DNA of 64,000 bases from Levilactobacillus fujinensis (GTDB taxonomy: Bacteria > Bacillota > Bacilli > Lactobacillales > Lactobacillaceae): positions 1-64,000 of the forward strand of contig NZ_RHNX01000009.1 in the NCBI RefSeq assembly GCF_003946335.1, given 5' to 3'. Shown in pieces: positions 25,159-36,600 of the stretch. The first letter of the stretch is position 1, and every line of letters starts with the position of its first letter. A program made the translations under genes and the position numbers. Below the pieces are notes generated by a model that was given only the letters and a program-made list of their open reading frames with translations, was not told the origin of the DNA and did not search any database.

Positions 25159-25869
25159 ATGAAACGCGTTTTTGGGTATGTTTTAGGGTTAGTCGCGGCA
25201 CTGTCAACGGCCGGTGTCATTGCGACTTCGGCAAACGCTGACGGCGGCAACGCCAACGCTTTGAGCGGTAGCGGCAGTGGGGCCGTTAGTGCGGTGGTCG
25301 ACTCAACCAGTGGTTCTGGCGCGCCGGCCGACAGTAGTTCCGTGACCGGCGCTGAGAGCGGTGGCCGGACGGTTCCAACGACTGGGACAACGAGTGCGAG
25401 CAACTCTGTCGATTCCACGGCCAGTGATACGTCAGCCGATACGAATAGCGGTACCGGCACGACGACTGATAATAGTGGTGCCGTCATCGATGCAACGAAC
25501 AGTAGCTCTGCTAGTTCGACCGCAACGTCAACGTCTGCTTCAACAACGCCGACTAACAAGCCAGCCAAGAAGCCAGTTAAGAAAACCTTAGCCGCTTCCA
25601 AGAAACTTCGCGGTCGCAAACACTACGCGCGGTACAGCCGCACCATCTTGTTCCAAAAGGGGCGTAAGGGCGCTAAGGTTACCTTATTGACCAAGAAGGG
25701 CAAAAAGGTGTTAACTTTCAAGATTAAGAAGACCGGTCGTTTCGAGATCAAATTAACCAAGAAGGAAGCCGACAAGCTGGCTGCTAAGAAGGCAACCTAC
25801 TTCAAGTTTGCCGTAGCTGATAAGGGCTACAAGACTTACACGATTCGTTATACCATCTACAAGAAGTAG
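25159..25869 (+). CDS. secreted Ser/Thr-rich protein with cationic C-terminal domain
   Basis: 236 aa, family not recognised. A signal peptide (MKRVFGYVLGLVAALSTAGV to about residue 27, cleavage after SANA) is followed by about 110 residues of Ser, Thr, Gly, Ala and Asp, likely a glycosylated wall-spanning linker. The last 100 residues are very Lys/Arg-rich (KKPVKKT, RGRKHYARYSR, GRKGAKVTLLTKKGKK), with alternating beta-type segments that could bind teichoic acids or DNA. No LPXTG motif. GGGGAGG lies 8 nt before the ATG, and the promoter is good. Confidence 0.6.
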   Translation: MKRVFGYVLGLVAALSTAGVIATSANADGGNANALSGSGSGAVSAVVDSTSGSGAPADSSSVTGAESGGRTVPTTGTTSASNSVDSTASDTSADTNSGTGTTTDNSGAVIDATNSSSASSTATSTSASTTPTNKPAKKPVKKTLAASKKLRGRKHYARYSRTILFQKGRKGAKVTLLTKKGKKVLTFKIKKTGRFEIKLTKKEADKLAAKKATYFKFAVADKGYKTYTIRYTIYKK

Positions 25870-26108
25870 TCGTTACAGCCTCACGACCGCTACGAATTGA
25901 AGACGTTGAATCTGGGATGGATAGCACGTATTCAACCCGTAACAGCTGAACGTCAAGTTAATTCTTGAATTGACAAATGCCAAGCTTGACGTCCTATCAG
26001 TGAGTTGGAGACGGTTTGAACAGCCTGCTGGATGCGGACACTTTAGGGCCGTTTCTCAGTGTAAATTTTAGCGCCGACCGGTGATGAATTTTACAAAATA
26101 GTGACTGG
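25870..26108. other. gene-free spacer with inverted repeats
   Basis: Holds an inverted repeat ACGTCAAG...CTTGACGT (about 25950-25992) that could end the upstream transcript, and no ORF. Confidence 0.35.
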
Positions 26109-26137
26109 AAAAGACGTGGCGGGGACCACGCCTTTTC
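26109..26137 (+). terminator. terminator before the GT-C membrane-protein gene
   Basis: AAAAG-A-CGTGG (26109-26119) pairs with CCACG-C-CTTTT (26126-26136). It lies only 50 nt before the next start codon, so it may attenuate that gene. Confidence 0.65.
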
Positions 26138-26186
26138 TTATCCCCACAGATTGATTGTTTATGAAACAAATTAAGGAGGGGCACCT

Positions 26187-27833
26187 ATGAGAGGATTGGG
26201 TCAAAAATTACGAAGCCGTGACGCCCAGCACCTCGCTTTGCTGGCCATCGTGGGCACGTTTATCATGTTGTTCTGTTCGTACACGTCGCCAGCCTTTTAC
26301 GTGGACGATTCACCGGACAACAACGCGTTCTTTACGGTGGGCAAGGCGATGATGAACGGTATCGTGCCCTACAAGGCTATTTTTGAACAGAAGGGACCTT
26401 ATGTATACTTTTTGCATGGCCTGGCATATCTGGTATCGTCGCGTAGTTTTATCCTAATTTTTGGCTACGAGGTGCTTACCCTGGTTGCTGCGATGTACCT
26501 GACATACCGGCTGGGAAAATTGTTGCGATTAGCGCCCCTGCCAGCATTATTGGTGGCGTTGTTATCGCCAATGTTGTTCCTATACCACCCGTACTATGAT
26601 TATGGCGATACGGTCGAATTCTTCACGTTGCCATTCTTACTATCATTGATTTATTTACTGGTCCTATTGGATCGGCATAATTTTCACGCCAATCACTGGT
26701 GGTACTTTGCACAGGGTGCGTTGGTCGGCGTGGTCCTGCTGTCGAAATACACGTTGCTGGGCGCTTGGATCATGTTCTATCTCGCCATGGGCGTGTATTT
26801 TCTGGTGCACAAACGCTGGCGGGATCTGGGGAAATTGATTGGCTGGAGTGCCGCGGGGTTTGTGGTGACAACGGGGCCGTGGCTGGCGTACTTCTTGTTG
26901 ACCAAGTCACTGGGCGCGTTCATTCGGGTCTACTTCCTGTTCAACACGCACGTCTACCTCACCTCGTCGGTCGCTTTCTTTGCCAACTTGATCCAGTCGA
27001 CGTCGATTTTGGCGCAGTTTTACTTAAGCAACATCCTCTTTTTTCTGCTGGGTGTCTTGGGCACGTTGGCGATTTTGTTTCAACCAGCGGTCTTTCATCA
27101 CCATTTCACGCGGGGACTCTACGTGGCGGTTGGCCTGGCGAGTGCGTTGCTGGCGCTGTACGGTTACCAGTTGGGGTCGATCTACCAGTATTATGAATTA
27201 ATTTATTTTGCCTTCTTCGTGCTACCATTAGTCTACTTCGGCCAGGTATTTTTCAGGCAGGTTCCGTTGCCAAATGGGGACGAGCCGTTTGCTATCTTGG
27301 GGACGATCGCGCTGAGCTTGTTTTTGGTCCTGGGCGTCAACAACAATGTGACCAATTCACGGCTATTCCCGAATAATACGGCGATCACGGAAGAGGCGAC
27401 CACTAAGCCACAGCAGCCCGCGCAGGTCGTTTTTGGTAAATTAATGCGGCAACGGACGCCGGCCGACCAAAAACTGACACTGCTAAATTACGGGTCGATC
27501 GACATGGGCTTCTACACCACGTCGGGTGCGGTCCCATCGACGTACTATTTTCAAAACTACAACATTTCCCAGTCGGCCGACCCACAGATATTACGTGACC
27601 AAACCAACGTTATTAAACGGCATCAGGTCGAATGGGTCGTTCTTAATACGCCCGCTGGCAAGTCGATCAAACAGTGGCAGGGCGGGAGTGGGCGCATTAC
27701 CAGTGGTAACCTGAATCCAGGTACGGCTAAATTGGCGAAGACACTGGATCGTAACTATCGTGCTATTGCGTATCACACCCAGCTCTTCGAGGGCACCAAC
27801 GTTACTTATTGGTTGTTCCAAAAGAAGGCGTAG
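26187..27833 (+). CDS. polytopic membrane protein, GT-C glycosyltransferase-like
   Basis: 548 aa with 11-12 membrane helices. The first extracellular loop YVDDSPDNNAFFTVGKAMMNGIVPYK then FEQKGPYVYFLHG has the acidic pair and KGP(L/Y) motif seen in GT-C lipid-phosphosugar-dependent transferases (ArnT/PMT_2 type). The last 130 residues form a soluble outer domain. Family members add sugars from polyprenyl carriers to wall polymers; the substrate is unknown. AAGGAGGGG precedes the ATG. Confidence 0.65.
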   Translation: MRGLGQKLRSRDAQHLALLAIVGTFIMLFCSYTSPAFYVDDSPDNNAFFTVGKAMMNGIVPYKAIFEQKGPYVYFLHGLAYLVSSRSFILIFGYEVLTLVAAMYLTYRLGKLLRLAPLPALLVALLSPMLFLYHPYYDYGDTVEFFTLPFLLSLIYLLVLLDRHNFHANHWWYFAQGALVGVVLLSKYTLLGAWIMFYLAMGVYFLVHKRWRDLGKLIGWSAAGFVVTTGPWLAYFLLTKSLGAFIRVYFLFNTHVYLTSSVAFFANLIQSTSILAQFYLSNILFFLLGVLGTLAILFQPAVFHHHFTRGLYVAVGLASALLALYGYQLGSIYQYYELIYFAFFVLPLVYFGQVFFRQVPLPNGDEPFAILGTIALSLFLVLGVNNNVTNSRLFPNNTAITEEATTKPQQPAQVVFGKLMRQRTPADQKLTLLNYGSIDMGFYTTSGAVPSTYYFQNYNISQSADPQILRDQTNVIKRHQVEWVVLNTPAGKSIKQWQGGSGRITSGNLNPGTAKLAKTLDRNYRAIAYHTQLFEGTNVTYWLFQKKA

Positions 27834-28085
27834 GGCCGTCTCGGGCTGGTTGAAATATTATTCTGCATCACTGCGTCGGTCACATATGCCGTCCAGTGGG
27901 GTGCTGGTCGTGGCAGGCGACATCGCTGGTAGTCAGTGATATCCGCGTTTAGCGAGTTTAGCGGGGGCTCTCAGGACTGACGTGATGGGGAGCTTGCCCT
28001 TGATTTCAGTTCTAATGCGACACCGCAGCAGGAGACGCGTAACACCAACTATTTTCAATATACCGTTATAGTTTGATGAGAGCCC
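27834..28085. other. gene-free spacer before guaB
   Basis: No ORF with a ribosome site and no clear terminator for the upstream gene; only weak inverted repeats. Confidence 0.35.
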
Positions 28086-28114
28086 TTGACCAAAGTGGCC
28101 TAGACTGGTAAATT
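28086..28114 (+). promoter_or_regulatory. guaB promoter
   Basis: TTGACC (28086-28091), 17 bp, TAAATT (28109-28114), giving a leader of about 60 nt. Confidence 0.65.
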
Positions 28115-28158
28115 AAGAAACAATATCTCCCAGGATTCCTAGCCGAGCCTGAGACTGA

Positions 28159-29322
<1,164 letters not shown>

Positions 29323-29344
29323 ATTAATCTTGGTCGACACGGAA

Positions 29345-29370
29345 GCTAATTCTGGGCCGGCTTTTTTTGA
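29345..29370 (+). terminator. terminator of guaB
   Basis: A short stem AAGCT/GGCTT with an 11-nt loop is followed by seven Ts. Confidence 0.55.
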
Positions 29371-29715
29371 ATGACGGTCTGAAGACTGAAAGTTCCCAAA
29401 AACCTGTTGTGACTGTTTTCGCAGCGATATTGAGACTGGAATTTGGCAACTTAGTGTAGGCATCGCCTTACCGGCCGACAGATATGGGCTGGATCGGTGC
29501 GAACACAACTTGAAGCCGCGAAAATACCGAATCGTCAAGTTTAGTTTTCTACTAAGCCAGTGGATCCAGAATTCCAGTCGTTACGTTTTAGCCTGTTTTC
29601 CCCGTTCGGTAAGGGGCTGGTAAACACAAGCTGACCCGTTAAGTCATCGTTAAACTTGAGGTTGGCTAGACGACGATAAATAGTGTAAGATTAAGGAATG
29701 GTAAAGTGCCTTACG
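29371..29715. other. gene-free spacer
   Basis: About 350 bases with no supported ORF or repeat. Confidence 0.35.
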
Positions 29716-29737
29716 CCCGACTAAAGGTTCGGGTTTT
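29716..29737 (+). terminator. small hairpin with T tail upstream of the response-regulator gene
   Basis: CCCGA (29716-29720) with TCGGG (29729-29733), then TTTT. Confidence 0.45.
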
Positions 29738-29834
29738 CCGGCCGCATCGCCAGGGTTATTTGTTAAAATGAACTTAAACCCACGGGGAAGACGGCCAGTG
29801 GAATTGCCTAACTGGCAAAGGAGATTAGCACAAT

Positions 29835-30524
29835 ATGAAAATTTTAGTTGTCGATGATGATAAAGAAATTGCGCAATTACTTGAAATCTACATTAAAAAC
29901 GAAGGTTACGAACCCTTAACCGCCTACAACGGTAAGGAAGCACTGACCAAATTACACACGACGCCCGATATTGCCCTGATGATTTTGGACATTATGATGC
30001 CTGAGATGAGTGGCATCGAGGTTGTGAAGGAAGTACGGAAAGATTCCCAAATTCCAATTCTGATTCTGTCTGCGAAGACCGGCGATATGGATAAGATCCA
30101 GGGCCTGATTACCGGTGCCGATGATTATGTGACCAAGCCGTTTAACCCCTTAGAGGTCATGGCACGGGTCAAATCGTTGTTGCGGCGGAGTCAAGACCAA
30201 GTGACCGATGACAGTCCCGATATTCTGGACATTGGCACACTGACCATCAACAAGGATTCTCACGAGGTCAAGACAATTGCCGGTAAGACGATCTCATTGA
30301 CGGCGCTTGAGTTCGGAATTCTTTACTTGTTGGCGAGTCACCCCAACCGGGTCTTTTCGGCCGACGAAATTTTCGAGCGCGTTTGGCGTCAGGAAAGTAT
30401 TGTTTCCGCCAAAACTGTCATGGTTCACGTGAGCCATTTACGGGATAAAATTGAAGATGCCACGAACGGTGAAAAAGTCATTCAAACTGTTTGGGGTGTG
30501 GGGTACAAGATTGAGTCACACTAA
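29835..30524 (+). CDS. OmpR-family response regulator (VanR-like)
   Basis: 229 aa. Receiver domain with acidic pocket DDD near residue 7, phospho-acceptor Asp in LMILDIMMPEMSG (about residue 53) and conserved Lys in DDYVTKPFNPLE. A winged-helix DNA-binding domain follows (ISLTALEFGILYLLASHPN, VSAKTVMVHVSHLRDKIE, VWGVGYKIE). It is cotranscribed with the kinase 39 nt downstream. The next gene is a D-alanyl-D-alanine carboxypeptidase, which suggests a role in wall homeostasis, as inference. Confidence 0.9.
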   Translation: MKILVVDDDKEIAQLLEIYIKNEGYEPLTAYNGKEALTKLHTTPDIALMILDIMMPEMSGIEVVKEVRKDSQIPILILSAKTGDMDKIQGLITGADDYVTKPFNPLEVMARVKSLLRRSQDQVTDDSPDILDIGTLTINKDSHEVKTIAGKTISLTALEFGILYLLASHPNRVFSADEIFERVWRQESIVSAKTVMVHVSHLRDKIEDATNGEKVIQTVWGVGYKIESH

Positions 30525-30563
30525 TCAATGTAACAAGTTAAAGTGTTGCTGGGGGGCCACAAT

Positions 30564-31739
30564 ATGAAGTTAACCACGCGTGAGAAGAGCGCGCTGTTCA
30601 TGGAAGGCGTCGTGACCGTCATCCTATTGTTCATGTTAAATCTGGCCTTGCTGGTCCTGATCGTTCAGGCTATCGAGAGTAACCCCGGGCTACGTGACGG
30701 GATTTTCATTATCAAACGGTCCGTCGTCTTCGGTCCCAATCACTTTCAGCTATGGAGTTGGGAAAATCTCTTCATTGGGCTGATGGTCATCGGTGATGCG
30801 TTAGTCGTCTGGTGGCGGCTGATTCGGCGCTACCGGCAAATGCAGCTGCATCATATTATTGAAGAGCTGCACTACATTGCCAACGGCCACTTTGATCATC
30901 GAATTCCGTTTCGGGTCAGTGGCGACGTGCAACGCGTGGTCGATTCGGTCAACGCACTGGTTGATTCCGTCATTCATTCAATGGATGAGGAGCGGGCGAT
31001 TGAGAAGTCCAAGGACGAACTGATCACCAATGTCAGTCATGATATCCGAACGCCACTGACGTCGATCATTGGTTATTTGGGATTGATTGAAGACCAGCAG
31101 TACCACTCAACGGACGACTTGCTGAAATACACCCATACAGCGTTTTTGAAGTCAAAACAGATGAAGTCGTTAGTTGATGATCTATTTGAATATACGAAGG
31201 TTCGGCAAACGGATACGCCATTGAGCCTGACTAATATTGATCTGGCAGCGATGCTGGAACAATTGGCGGCCAGTTTTGAACTGGAAGGCCAGAAGAAGGG
31301 CATGACGATTGGTGCAACCAGTACCCCCGAGACGTTGATGATGGAAGCTGATCCGGAGAAATTAGTCCGAGTCTTTAACAACTTAGTCTCTAACGCATTG
31401 AAATACGGGGATGGTGGCAAGCATATTAATTTAGTTGCCAAACAAGTCAGTGATGCCGAACTAGAGGTTCGCGTCACGAACGATGGCCCGAAGATTCCGA
31501 AAGAGTCGTTGTCAATGATCTTCGAGCGGTTCTACCGCGTCGAGGAGTCCCGTTCCAAGGAAACCGGCGGCACGGGACTGGGCCTGGCCATTGCGCAGAG
31601 TATTGTGGCGTTACACGGTGGCTACATTTACGTCGAGTCCGACGATGCATTGACCAGTTTCGTGATTCATTTACCAGTCAAACACGATGTGCCGTTACAA
31701 ATTCCGCAACGATTGAAGGCACCGGGAAGTTTGGACTAA
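30564..31739 (+). CDS. sensor histidine kinase (VanS-like)
   Basis: 391 aa from ATG 30564 (GGGGGG with 7-nt spacing); the frame opens at 30543. Two membrane helices (about 13-40 and 70-88) flank a short outer loop of some 30 residues. A HAMP-like linker (HHIIEELHYIANGHFDHRI) precedes the dimerisation box ITNVSHDIRTPLTSIIGYLGL with the phospho-His. The ATPase domain has NLVSNALKYGD, IFERFYRV and GTGLGLAIAQSIV. The DHp sequence resembles VanS/SphS kinases. Confidence 0.9.
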   Translation: MKLTTREKSALFMEGVVTVILLFMLNLALLVLIVQAIESNPGLRDGIFIIKRSVVFGPNHFQLWSWENLFIGLMVIGDALVVWWRLIRRYRQMQLHHIIEELHYIANGHFDHRIPFRVSGDVQRVVDSVNALVDSVIHSMDEERAIEKSKDELITNVSHDIRTPLTSIIGYLGLIEDQQYHSTDDLLKYTHTAFLKSKQMKSLVDDLFEYTKVRQTDTPLSLTNIDLAAMLEQLAASFELEGQKKGMTIGATSTPETLMMEADPEKLVRVFNNLVSNALKYGDGGKHINLVAKQVSDAELEVRVTNDGPKIPKESLSMIFERFYRVEESRSKETGGTGLGLAIAQSIVALHGGYIYVESDDALTSFVIHLPVKHDVPLQIPQRLKAPGSLD

Positions 31740-31948
31740 GCAATAGCGTATGTGTTGCCAACTCTAAACTGAGACTGAGCGGTTTTGGCGTGGCTTCAAA
31801 GTGGGCGAGCGGATCGTTTCTCAGTCCAATGTGTCTCCCAACAGTAGCCGGAATCCTTTGCGGCCGCGGTGCAGCAGGTTAACCCCAGTTTAATTTTGAA
31901 ACAGGCACCGGTTCGCCGGTACTACATAAGATAGAGGAGTTTTCGAGA

Positions 31949-33277
31949 ATGAAACGTTTAAAGCAAGTTGTGATGGGCCTAGTGACAGCGGTAACGTTGT
32001 TTGCAGGTGGTCTGAGTACGGCAGTGACGTCAACGATTACGGCGCACGCGGCCAGCACCAAGAGTACCAGTACCACAGTCAACCTGAAGGCCAAGGCAGG
32101 AATCGCCGTTGATTCCCAGACCGGTCAGATTCTGTACAGCAAGAACAGTGATCAGACGTTACCGGTCGCTTCCATGACGAAGTTGTTATCCATCTACATC
32201 GTGTTGGACGCGGTGCACAGCGGTAAGCTGAAATGGGACCAAAAGATTACGATTAGCAAGGATATTGCCAAAGTGGCAAAGAACACAAACCTGTCCAACG
32301 TTCCCTTGCGAGCGGGCCACAAGTACACAGTCAAGGCGCTATACCAAGCTTCCTTGATCTATTCGGCTAACGGGGCCGTTGAAGCCTTGGGAGTTGCAGT
32401 AGCGGGCACGCCGCACGCTTTTGTTAACATGATGAAGACACAGGCGAAGAAGCTCGGCATGACCGACGTTAAGATTTATAACGCTTGTGGGTTGACCAAC
32501 AAACAGGTCGGTAATCTCGGTTACAGTAACGTTAAAGGTTCCGCTGAAAATGAATGGTCAGCGGCCGATCAAGCTAAGCTAGCCGTCGCACTGTTGAACA
32601 AGTACCCGGAAGTTTTACAGACCACGAAGATCACTAAGATGTGGTTTGAAAAGGGGACGCAGGACGCAACCAAGATGGACAACTGGAACTGGATGTTGAA
32701 GGGCTTAACGGCATCCTACTCAAAACTTCACGTTGACGGTTTGAAGACGGGAACGTCCGATGCTGCCGGGGCCAACTTTACCGGGACTGCCAACAACAAT
32801 GGGAATCGTATCGTGACTGTGGTCTTGCATGCCGCGCACAAGTCAGAGACTGACGCTTCTCGTTTCCAACAGACGCAGAAGATGATGTCTTACGTCTACA
32901 ATAACTTCAAGACGGTAACCTACAAGGCCGGCGACCAAGTTAAGGGCGCTAAGACCGTGAAGACCAATGACGCTAAAGAGAAGACGGCCAAGACGGTGTT
33001 GTCAGACAGTGTTAAATTGTGGATTCGTGACGACCAAGTCGCCAGCAATATTTCTGCAACGACCACGTTAAAGTCGAAATTGACGAAGAACAAGGCGTTG
33101 GAGGCACCAGTTGCTAAGAACACCGAGGTGGGGACGGCCAATATCTCGCTGAAGGGCGACCAATTAGGGTTCTTAGGCAATACTAAGACGACCAAGGTAC
33201 CCGTTAAGGTCACCAAGGCCGTAGAAAAGGCCAATATCTTTGTGCGGATGTGGCGCGCAATCGTTTCGTTATTCTAA
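31949..33277 (+). CDS. dacA: D-alanyl-D-alanine carboxypeptidase (DacA/PBP5 type)
   Basis: 442 aa. It trims the terminal D-Ala of peptidoglycan stem peptides outside the membrane. Signal peptide to about residue 35 (AHAA). Active-site motifs SMTK (near 76), SAN and KTGTSD are all present in order. The C-terminal PBP5-type beta domain is followed by an amphipathic anchor (NIFVRMWRAIVSLF). It lies 209 nt after the VanRS-like pair and may be its target. Confidence 0.93.
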   Translation: MKRLKQVVMGLVTAVTLFAGGLSTAVTSTITAHAASTKSTSTTVNLKAKAGIAVDSQTGQILYSKNSDQTLPVASMTKLLSIYIVLDAVHSGKLKWDQKITISKDIAKVAKNTNLSNVPLRAGHKYTVKALYQASLIYSANGAVEALGVAVAGTPHAFVNMMKTQAKKLGMTDVKIYNACGLTNKQVGNLGYSNVKGSAENEWSAADQAKLAVALLNKYPEVLQTTKITKMWFEKGTQDATKMDNWNWMLKGLTASYSKLHVDGLKTGTSDAAGANFTGTANNNGNRIVTVVLHAAHKSETDASRFQQTQKMMSYVYNNFKTVTYKAGDQVKGAKTVKTNDAKEKTAKTVLSDSVKLWIRDDQVASNISATTTLKSKLTKNKALEAPVAKNTEVGTANISLKGDQLGFLGNTKTTKVPVKVTKAVEKANIFVRMWRAIVSLF

Positions 33278-33289
33278 GTTGAATTTGTA

Positions 33290-33321
33290 AGTCGTTACCG
33301 ATAAGGGTAGCGGCTTTTTTT
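33290..33321 (+). terminator. terminator of dacA
   Basis: AGTCGTTACC (33290-33299) with GGTAGCGGCT (33306-33315), two G-T pairs, then seven Ts. Confidence 0.8.
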
Positions 33322-33629
33322 CTGCACCCCAGTATAATGGTAGAAAGTGTTGCCCCAACTTGATTTTAATCAAAGCTAAGTACAGACCTCGCCGGTATGC
33401 TAGGACATATCATCGGAATATGAGTTGAACTTGATAGGCAATAAAAATTAAAAATAAATTTCAAAGTGGTCTAAATGCATGGGGGACAAGGCTGGTGACG
33501 CTTTCTAAAGATTGTCTATGGCCTGTTATTGTTTTGACAAGTCAAGTATTAATGTGCGAAGATACTTTTAATATTAGCCTAAGACATGCATTTTTAAGGA
33601 TATTTTGAGGATAAAGGGAGTTGGCATTC
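33322..33629. other. gene-free spacer before the YhgE/Pip gene
   Basis: About 300 AT-rich bases. A TTGACA hexamer at 33533-33538 has no good -10 at standard distance. No ORF. Confidence 0.35.
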
Positions 33630-36600
33630 GTGAACATGGTAAAAGGTGAATGGAACTACATTCGGCACAATCGGTTGATCTTGATCTCCGTATTGGCCAT
33701 TATGTTTATTCCATTTCTCTACAGTATCTTCTTTCTGAAGTCAGTCTGGGATCCATATGGCGAGACTGGAAAGTTACCCGTTGCGGTGGTTAATCAGGAT
33801 AAACCTGTGACCTACCAAGGGGAAAAGTTAAATGTTGGGGACCAGACCATCACCAATTTGAAGAAAAATAAGCAATTGGGATGGCGGTTCGTTTCTGCCA
33901 AAACGGCGGCGCAGGGATTAAAGGACCACAAGTATTACACGGTCATCACGATTCCTAAGAACTTCTCGGCCAACGCAGCAACGGCCTTGGACAAGCACCC
34001 AAAGAAAATGACCTTTACTTATAAAACCAACGCGTCTGCAAACTACATCGCGAAGGTGATGAGTGATGTTGGTTCGGACGAGCTGAACAGCGAAATTCGT
34101 GCGAAGGTGACGAAGGCTTACGCCCAAGCAACCTTTAAGCAGATCTACGCGGTCGGTAAAGGGATGAATAAGGCGGCCAAAGGATCGAGCCAGTTGAAAG
34201 ACGGAACGGTCACGTTGACTGACGGTCTGAACACCTACACGACTGGGGTCAAGACGCTGAACAGTGGTCTGCAACAAATGAAGACCTCCGTGACGCCTTT
34301 AGCAACTGGTATTCAAAAGTTGTCGTCTGGTTCTAAGACGCTGCAGAGTGGGTTAAGCACCTACACGGCAGGGGTCGGTCAGTACGCAACTGGGGTTAAT
34401 CAGTACACGTCTGGTGTCGGCCAATATACTGCCGGGGTTAACCAGTACACCAGTGGAACTGGCCAATATGTCAGTGGTGTCAACCAATTCACGAGTGGTG
34501 TTAGCCAGTTAAGTGCTGGCATGCCACAACTGACGGCTGGGACTAAGAAGCTCGCCAATGGTGCGAACACCCTGAACTCTGGTGTCTACAAGTACGTCGA
34601 CGGGGTTTACACGCTGAATACTGGGGTTAAGCAATTAGGCAGTGGGGCAACTTCGCTGGCTAGTGGCGTTTCACAGTTGTACGACGGGAGTTCTTCATTG
34701 AATTCTGGGTTGTCGACTTTGAGTGGTAACTCGTCTGATTTAACAGCAGGTGCCAATACATTAGCCACGCAAGCACAGACTTTATCAGATGGTGTTAGCC
34801 AGTTAGGTGCAGCTGCTGATAAGATGATGAGTCAACTCCAAGGTGATGGTACTGCTACTAATCCTGGAGCAGCCGGACAATTGACTACTTTGACTAATGG
34901 ATTGACTGAAATCAGTGATGGTGCCAAGACGGCTGCTACTTTGGCTGAACAAGCTAAGGCATTAGCAGCAAGTCAAACTAAGGCAGCCGCTGCAACGCCA
35001 TCCCAGTCAAGTACAACAACGACCTCTGGAGCTAATAGTGACTCTGTCAACTCTGCACAAAATGCGGCGGCAGAAGCTTCAAGTACCGCTGCTGCTTTAA
35101 AGGCTGCGGCAGGTAAGGAAGATAATAGCTCAGAAGTCTCTGCTTTGGCGGATAAACTAGTTGGTGAAACGGCTACTGCTAAGAGTTCTGCAGATTCGAT
35201 TTCAACTAAGAGTACCAGTACAACAACGGCATCGGCTCAAGCAGCTACGCCAACTTCTAAGGATGCACAGTTGATTGCTGTTACGGCAGGACTTGCTACG
35301 GCTACTGCCAAAGTGTCTGAAGGATTAACCCAGGTAATGAGTGAACTGGGCCAGGCCGATGTTTCAGGAACACTGCAACAATTATCAGCATTTGCTCAGG
35401 GTGTACAATCACTCAATTCCCAAGTCAACGGTGGCTCAACGACCTTAACGTCCGGTGTGAACACATTAGCTAACGGTGTTAAGGCGTACACATCCGGTGT
35501 CGACCAAGCCTTCGCCGGGTCAACGACCTTGAAGAATGGATTGAACACGCTGAATAGCCAAGTACCAACCTTAACTAATGGGGTTACGCAGATTCTGAAC
35601 GGAACTGCCGAATTAGCTAAGAACGGGGCTGCTTTGAAGAGCGGTTCTAAGCAGGTTTCTAGTGGTGCAACGACGCTGAACAGTGGCTTACAAACGGCCG
35701 CTGCCGGTGTGAACAAGTTGAATGCCAATACGGGTAAGTTGAATGCTGCTGGCTCGAAGTTAACCTCTAGTTCGGGTCAACTTTCCGCTGCTGGTTCTAA
35801 GCTGAACGCCAACACACCAAAGCTGACTGCTGCCGGCAACAAGTTGACGAGCAACTCGAACAAGCTGAACCAAGGGGCAAGTCAATTGAGCTCTGGTTTG
35901 ACCACGTTGAACGCTAGCGTACCAACCTTGACCAGTGGGGTTAACCAACTGGCTGACGGGTCCGCTAAGTTAAATGCCAACAGTGCCAAGCTGGTTAGTG
36001 GTGCGAACAAGCTTAAGGACGGGAGCGGTACTTTAGCGAAGTCCTTGAAGAGTGGTGCTGATGAGCTTGCAGCCCAACCACTGACAAATAAGACGGCCGA
36101 CATGTTTGCTGCACCAACGAAACTGAAGCATGAAAACTACAGCTACGTGCCAAACTATGGTCACGCCTTAGCACCATACGTTCTGTCCGTTGCCCTCTAC
36201 GTTGGGACTCTGGTCTTCAACTTTGCCTTCCCAATTCGGAAGGTCTCACGTGAAGACGGGACTGCTACGGGCTGGTTCCTCAGTAAAGTTTCTATTGGTG
36301 CCTTCGAAGCACTGGCAATGGGACTTGTCGAACCAGTACTCATGATGTTGGGTGGCTTGACGGTCGACAATCCAGGTCAAATGATTCTGGTTTCCGTGTT
36401 CTTCGCGGAGGCGTCGATGTTTATCGTCATGTTCCTGTCGATGCTGCTAGATAACCCTGGTCGTTTCATCGCTATGGTTCTCCTGATGCTCCAACTTGGT
36501 GGTTCCGGTGGGACCTTCCCAATGGAAGTCACGAACCACTTCTACAACGTGGTGCACCCATTCTTGCCAATGACTTACTCGATCCTCGGATTCCGTGAAG

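Noticed and set aside
31768-31825. ACTGAGA...TCTCAGT inverted repeat before dacA
   Set aside because: Arms are short, the loop is long and there is no T tail; it could be a weak terminator for the kinase gene but I do not call it.
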